Shown: piece by piece, positions 61,506 to 64,000 of the stretch
How positions within the stretch are numbered: the first letter of the stretch is position 1
Layout: every line of letters starts with the position of its first letter
Source of the DNA: Bacteroidia bacterium
Lineage (GTDB): Bacteria > Bacteroidota > Bacteroidia > J057
Assembly (NCBI GenBank): GCA_041391665.1
Contig: JAWKNO010000001.1
Span: 1,798,001 to 1,862,000 of the forward strand
Direction: 5' to 3'
Length of the DNA stretch: 64,000 nt
Made by a program: the position numbers and the translations under genes
The notes under the pieces: generated by a model
Databases searched by the model: none
Seen by the model: only the letters and a program-made list of their open reading frames with translations
What the model was told of the DNA's origin: nothing

Positions 61506-62285
61506 TTAGTTTACGTGCCCGGAGATAATATTTTTGATAAAGGCAGCTGTTTTTTCCGGTTGTTCGAGCGGAAACATGTGTTGTCCTTCGAAGGGAATGA
61601 AGGTTGTCTTTGAGAAGATGCGCTGTTGCTGGTGAATATTTTTTACCGGAACGACTCCCTGTGTGGCATACATATAGTAGCTGGGCACGGTGGGTTTTGT
61701 ATTGCCGATTTTGGCGGGTGTGGTAGCAAACAGTTTGCTCTCCAGCGATCGGGGAATGGTGAGTTCAAATCCTCCGGAGGGAGAAGGCTTCAGCCCGTAG
61801 TTGATATAGGCATCGAAGGCTTCCGGATCAAAAGCTTTAAACAGCGATTTATTCTTCCAGTAATGATAGGCTTCATTCCGGCTGTCAAATTTTTCCCTCC
61901 GGCGGCTGGCCTTTTTGGCAATGGGGATTACCTTTTCAGAGATCCCCAGAGAATGCACAATGCCCATTCCCAGCCGAAACCACCAGGGGAAAATCGGCGG
62001 ATCGAGCATGATGATTCCTTTAAACAGATCGGGTCTTTCGATCGCCGCCCATAAAGTAAGTACACCACCGAAAGAATGCCCCAGGCCCCAGACCCGTTGT
62101 TGACTTCGCGTTTCTACATTTTCAATCAACTCCTGAACCATGGGCCGCCAGGTTTTGCCAGGCTGATATTCACCTAATCCAAAAACATCGACATAGGAAA
62201 CGGTATGTGGCTGGAGGTGGTGGAAGAATACTTCGTATGTTCTCGCTGGAAAACCATTGGCGTGGGAAAAGAAAATCTCACTCAT
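61506..62285 (-). CDS. Alpha/beta hydrolase
   Basis: 259 residues without a signal peptide. Start block FFSHANGFPARTYEVFF with an oxyanion-type His-Gly pair, the nucleophile motif GHSFGG, and a late GQHMFPLEQP with the expected His. An arm of aromatic residues (PIFPWWFRLGMG) forms a lid. It keeps a complete catalytic triad, unlike the other hydrolase in the window. Substrate is unknown; small esters or lactones are possible. Its ATG overlaps the stop of the small upstream gene by 4 bp. Confidence 0.88.
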   Translation of the reverse strand: MSEIFFSHANGFPARTYEVFFHHLQPHTVSYVDVFGLGEYQPGKTWRPMVQELIENVETRSQQRVWGLGHSFGGVLTLWAAIERPDLFKGIIMLDPPIFPWWFRLGMGIVHSLGISEKVIPIAKKASRRREKFDSRNEAYHYWKNKSLFKAFDPEAFDAYINYGLKPSPSGGFELTIPRSLESKLFATTPAKIGNTKPTVPSYYMYATQGVVPVKNIHQQQRIFSKTTFIPFEGQHMFPLEQPEKTAAFIKNIISGHVN

Positions 62286-62536
62286 TGATACAGATCAAGG
62301 AAAAAATTGATAACCGCATAAAGTGCCACCACAGAAAGATCGACAGATTCGTAATCATAACTTTCTTCCGGTTCTTCCTGCTCCTTCAGGGGTTGGTAGG
62401 AAAACATTGTACGGAGAGAATCTGTGGCAGGCATTTCTGCACAGGTTTTGGAGGAAAAAGGCTCAGGTTTCATACACAAACGGTATGATGAAAAACCCAA
62501 AATCAGACTGATGGTAAGAATATACAGGTATTTCAT
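62282..62536 (-). CDS. Small exported or membrane protein
   Basis: 84 residues. Signal-peptide-like N-terminus (1-22) with a Cys at 21, an acidic Glu/Tyr-rich middle (QEEPEESYDYESVD) and a hydrophobic C-terminal segment (LSVVALYAVINFFLDLY). The stop overlaps the hydrolase start by 4 bp, supporting coupled translation. No family is recognised. It is divergent from the CPBP protease across about 100 bp. Confidence 0.6.
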   Translation of the reverse strand: MKYLYILTISLILGFSSYRLCMKPEPFSSKTCAEMPATDSLRTMFSYQPLKEQEEPEESYDYESVDLSVVALYAVINFFLDLYQ

Positions 62537-62635
62537 TTGCCAATGGTTCCTTCTCTATACGAAAATGCCGGGGCAAAGGACGAAAAATCTTCAGGAAATT
62601 GCCAATTCTCACGCGTCTTTCGTTATTTGGCCTAT

Positions 62636-63595
62636 ATGGAAAAACACAGCTTTATCAACCGGGCTTCCAGTGGCAACAACAAATGGCCATTGTACCTGGC
62701 GGTGATCGTTTTACTGGTAGTGGGAAATGTGATTATTTCTATTCCTATCAGTTTTCTTTTGTTGTATCTGGGGGTAAATCCTGCCGATTTGCAGAACCTT
62801 GACTCGATCAACCCTGAAGATTTGGGGGTACACCCGGCGTTAGGGCTGGCAATCCTGATTTTACCTTTTGTGATTTCGATTCCAATCTTGTGGTTTGGGT
62901 TGAAATATATTCACAACCGCCCATTTTTGTCGCTGATTTCTCCGCTAGACCAGATCGACTGGAAGCGGTTGTTTGTGGCAATGGGCTTCTGGTTTTTACT
63001 GATGGTAGGGTTTGAAGTAGTGGCTTATCTGACAGAGCCTGAAAATTATACGTGGACATTTAACGCCGCGACATTTTTTCCTTCCCTTCTGGTTGTATTG
63101 TTATTGATTCCTTTGCAGACCTCGCTGGAGGAACTTGTATTCAGGGGGTATTTGTTGCAGGGATTTGGTTTGTGGTTTAAACGCCCATGGGCTACGGTTT
63201 TGCTGTCTTCGGTATTGTTTGGCCTGATGCATATTGCCAATCCCGAGATCGGTGAGTTTGGGTATGGGATCTTGTTGTATTATATCGGGTTTGGGGTAAT
63301 CATGGCCGTGATTACTGTGATGGATGAACGAATGGAAATCGCTTTGGGCGTACATGCCGGGAACAATATTTACGGCGCGACTGTAGTGACTTTTTCCGGC
63401 TCAGCCCTTCAGACGCCCACTTTGTTTACAATTGGTGAATATCACGTGGGGCTAATGGTTGTGGTTAGCCTTATCGCTTCGGCGATTTTTATTATCATCA
63501 TGATGCGAAAATACGACTGGAAGGATTGGGGGAAATTATTTGAAAAAATCACCCCTGAGGAAGATATCATTGAACCACCAGTTTCTTTACCATAG
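62636..63595 (+). CDS. CPBP-family intramembrane protease
   Basis: 319 residues from the ATG at 62636 (further in-frame codons exist to 62537). Seven or eight membrane helices. Motifs are in the expected order: motif 1 EELVFRG (Glu165, Glu166, Arg170), motif 2 GLMH (His199) and motif 3 LGVHAGNN. Relatives are Rce1-like CAAX proteases or, in bacteria, bacteriocin-immunity proteins; target is unknown. The 3' end overlaps the convergent T9SS gene by 29 bp. Confidence 0.9.
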   Translation: MEKHSFINRASSGNNKWPLYLAVIVLLVVGNVIISIPISFLLLYLGVNPADLQNLDSINPEDLGVHPALGLAILILPFVISIPILWFGLKYIHNRPFLSLISPLDQIDWKRLFVAMGFWFLLMVGFEVVAYLTEPENYTWTFNAATFFPSLLVVLLLIPLQTSLEELVFRGYLLQGFGLWFKRPWATVLLSSVLFGLMHIANPEIGEFGYGILLYYIGFGVIMAVITVMDERMEIALGVHAGNNIYGATVVTFSGSALQTPTLFTIGEYHVGLMVVVSLIASAIFIIIMMRKYDWKDWGKLFEKITPEEDIIEPPVSLP

Positions 63596-64000
63596 CTCCA
63601 TCTTTCCATTTAATTCTGATGAAGTAGATTCCGGGAGAAATATCTTTCAGGGAAATTTCTGTAAAAGCATTGACAACAGAGCCCTGAAAGACCCGGTTGC
63701 CCCGGAGGTCGGTTATATCCAGAACAGGCTTTGCCGAAGCGGGTAAGAATGTCTTAATCTGCACAAAATCCGAGGTGGGGTTGGGAAATATTTGGAAGGA
63801 TTCTGTTTGCAGTAAGTCTGTTATACCAACAGACTGGCAGAGATTTTCCGCTTCAGCGAAGCTGGAATAGGTAGTGCTATCTACGAGCACGCCTATTTCG
63901 AAGAGCGCATTCACATTTGTTGCCGTGTCGGTGCTGTTTAAAACCAGCAAAGGAATATCGGTAAGGGAAGCGGTCAGCGTATCGAGTGAAAATCCCGGCA
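63567..64000 (-). CDS. C-terminal part of a T9SS-secreted protein (cut by window edge)
   Basis: The frame is open from the window end (145 codons up to the stop), so the start lies outside. The last 80 residues are a T9SS sorting domain (QIFPNPTSDFVQI...DLRGNRVFQG...GIYFIRIKWKDGAMVKKLVVQ). The part before it, with an AENLCQSVGITDLLQ segment, is a linker. What the N-terminal effector part is cannot be told. Its last 29 bp overlap the CPBP gene in the opposite direction. Confidence 0.88.
   Translation of the reverse strand, partial: PGFSLDTLTASLTDIPLLVLNSTDTATNVNALFEIGVLVDSTTYSSFAEAENLCQSVGITDLLQTESFQIFPNPTSDFVQIKTFLPASAKPVLDITDLRGNRVFQGSVVNAFTEISLKDISPGIYFIRIKWKDGAMVKKLVVQ

Noticed and set aside
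1..64000. Insertion sequence or prophage
   Set aside because: No transposase, integrase, capsid or tail genes were found; repeats are all short and non-coding.

Overview
The window looks like a chromosomal segment of a marine or wastewater-type Bacteroidota, most likely from the Saprospiria or a neighbouring class. The signs are type IX secretion (T9SS) sorting tails on four proteins, a TonB receptor with a carboxypeptidase-like N-terminal domain, eukaryote-type (GSII) glutamine synthetase, a DUF6787-type small membrane protein, almost no Shine-Dalgarno sequences, and one good TAnnTTTG promoter. No tRNA, rRNA, transposase, integrase or CRISPR array was seen. Genus and species are not claimed.

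Layout. 1-2.7 kb: AT-rich block of three small exported or membrane proteins separated by palindromic spacers, like a cassette array. 2.7-5.1 kb: heptamer repeat, then a redoxin plus cytochrome c/copper-monooxygenase-like lipoprotein pair and a small secreted protein. 5.1-16.8 kb: nitrogen assimilation block (OmpL-like porin, ammonium transporter, GSII, both glutamate synthase subunits), with an alpha/beta hydrolase between. 16.9-19.9 kb: RRM protein, then a polyamine pair (arginine decarboxylase and deoxyhypusine synthase-like protein). 19.9-20.5 kb: gene-free repeats. 20.5-32.7 kb: a six-cysteine secreted peptide, three paralogous beta-propeller lipoproteins, and a tightly overlapping RND1-adaptor-RND2-TolC operon. 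32.8-38.3 kb: BtpA-like protein, sugar porter, T9SS-exported FG-GAP/UnbV protein and GH32 fructanase. 38.5-41.8 kb: HigBA-type toxin-antitoxin pair, fmt and small membrane or secreted proteins. 41.9-50.1 kb: a minus-strand run of two DUF4331 proteins, a TPR protein and a TonB receptor. 50.2-54.7 kb: an exported caspase-like protease fused to a formylglycine-generating-enzyme (FGE)/C-type-lectin fold, an unknown secreted protein and a four-TM protein with an effector-associated-type N-terminus, bracketed by a 121-bp direct repeat. 54.7-56.9 kb: repeats and a T9SS esterase. 56.9-61.3 kb: ECF sigma, its anti-sigma factor and a VIT/VWA/TPR/DUF2135 lipoprotein. The end holds a hydrolase, a small protein, a CPBP protease and a truncated T9SS protein.

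Two places deserve most attention. The first is the caspase locus: its C-terminal lectin-fold segment has the residue and codon pattern of a diversity-generating-retroelement target, a long hairpin lies just downstream, and a direct repeat flanks the whole locus. The second is the peptide, beta-propeller and double-RND cluster, which could be an export or sensing system for a small cysteine-rich peptide. Both functions are inferred from gene content and were not tested. A third oddity is an 18-unit CCAACNN heptamer array that begins 0-1 bp after the stop codon of two unrelated minus-strand genes.
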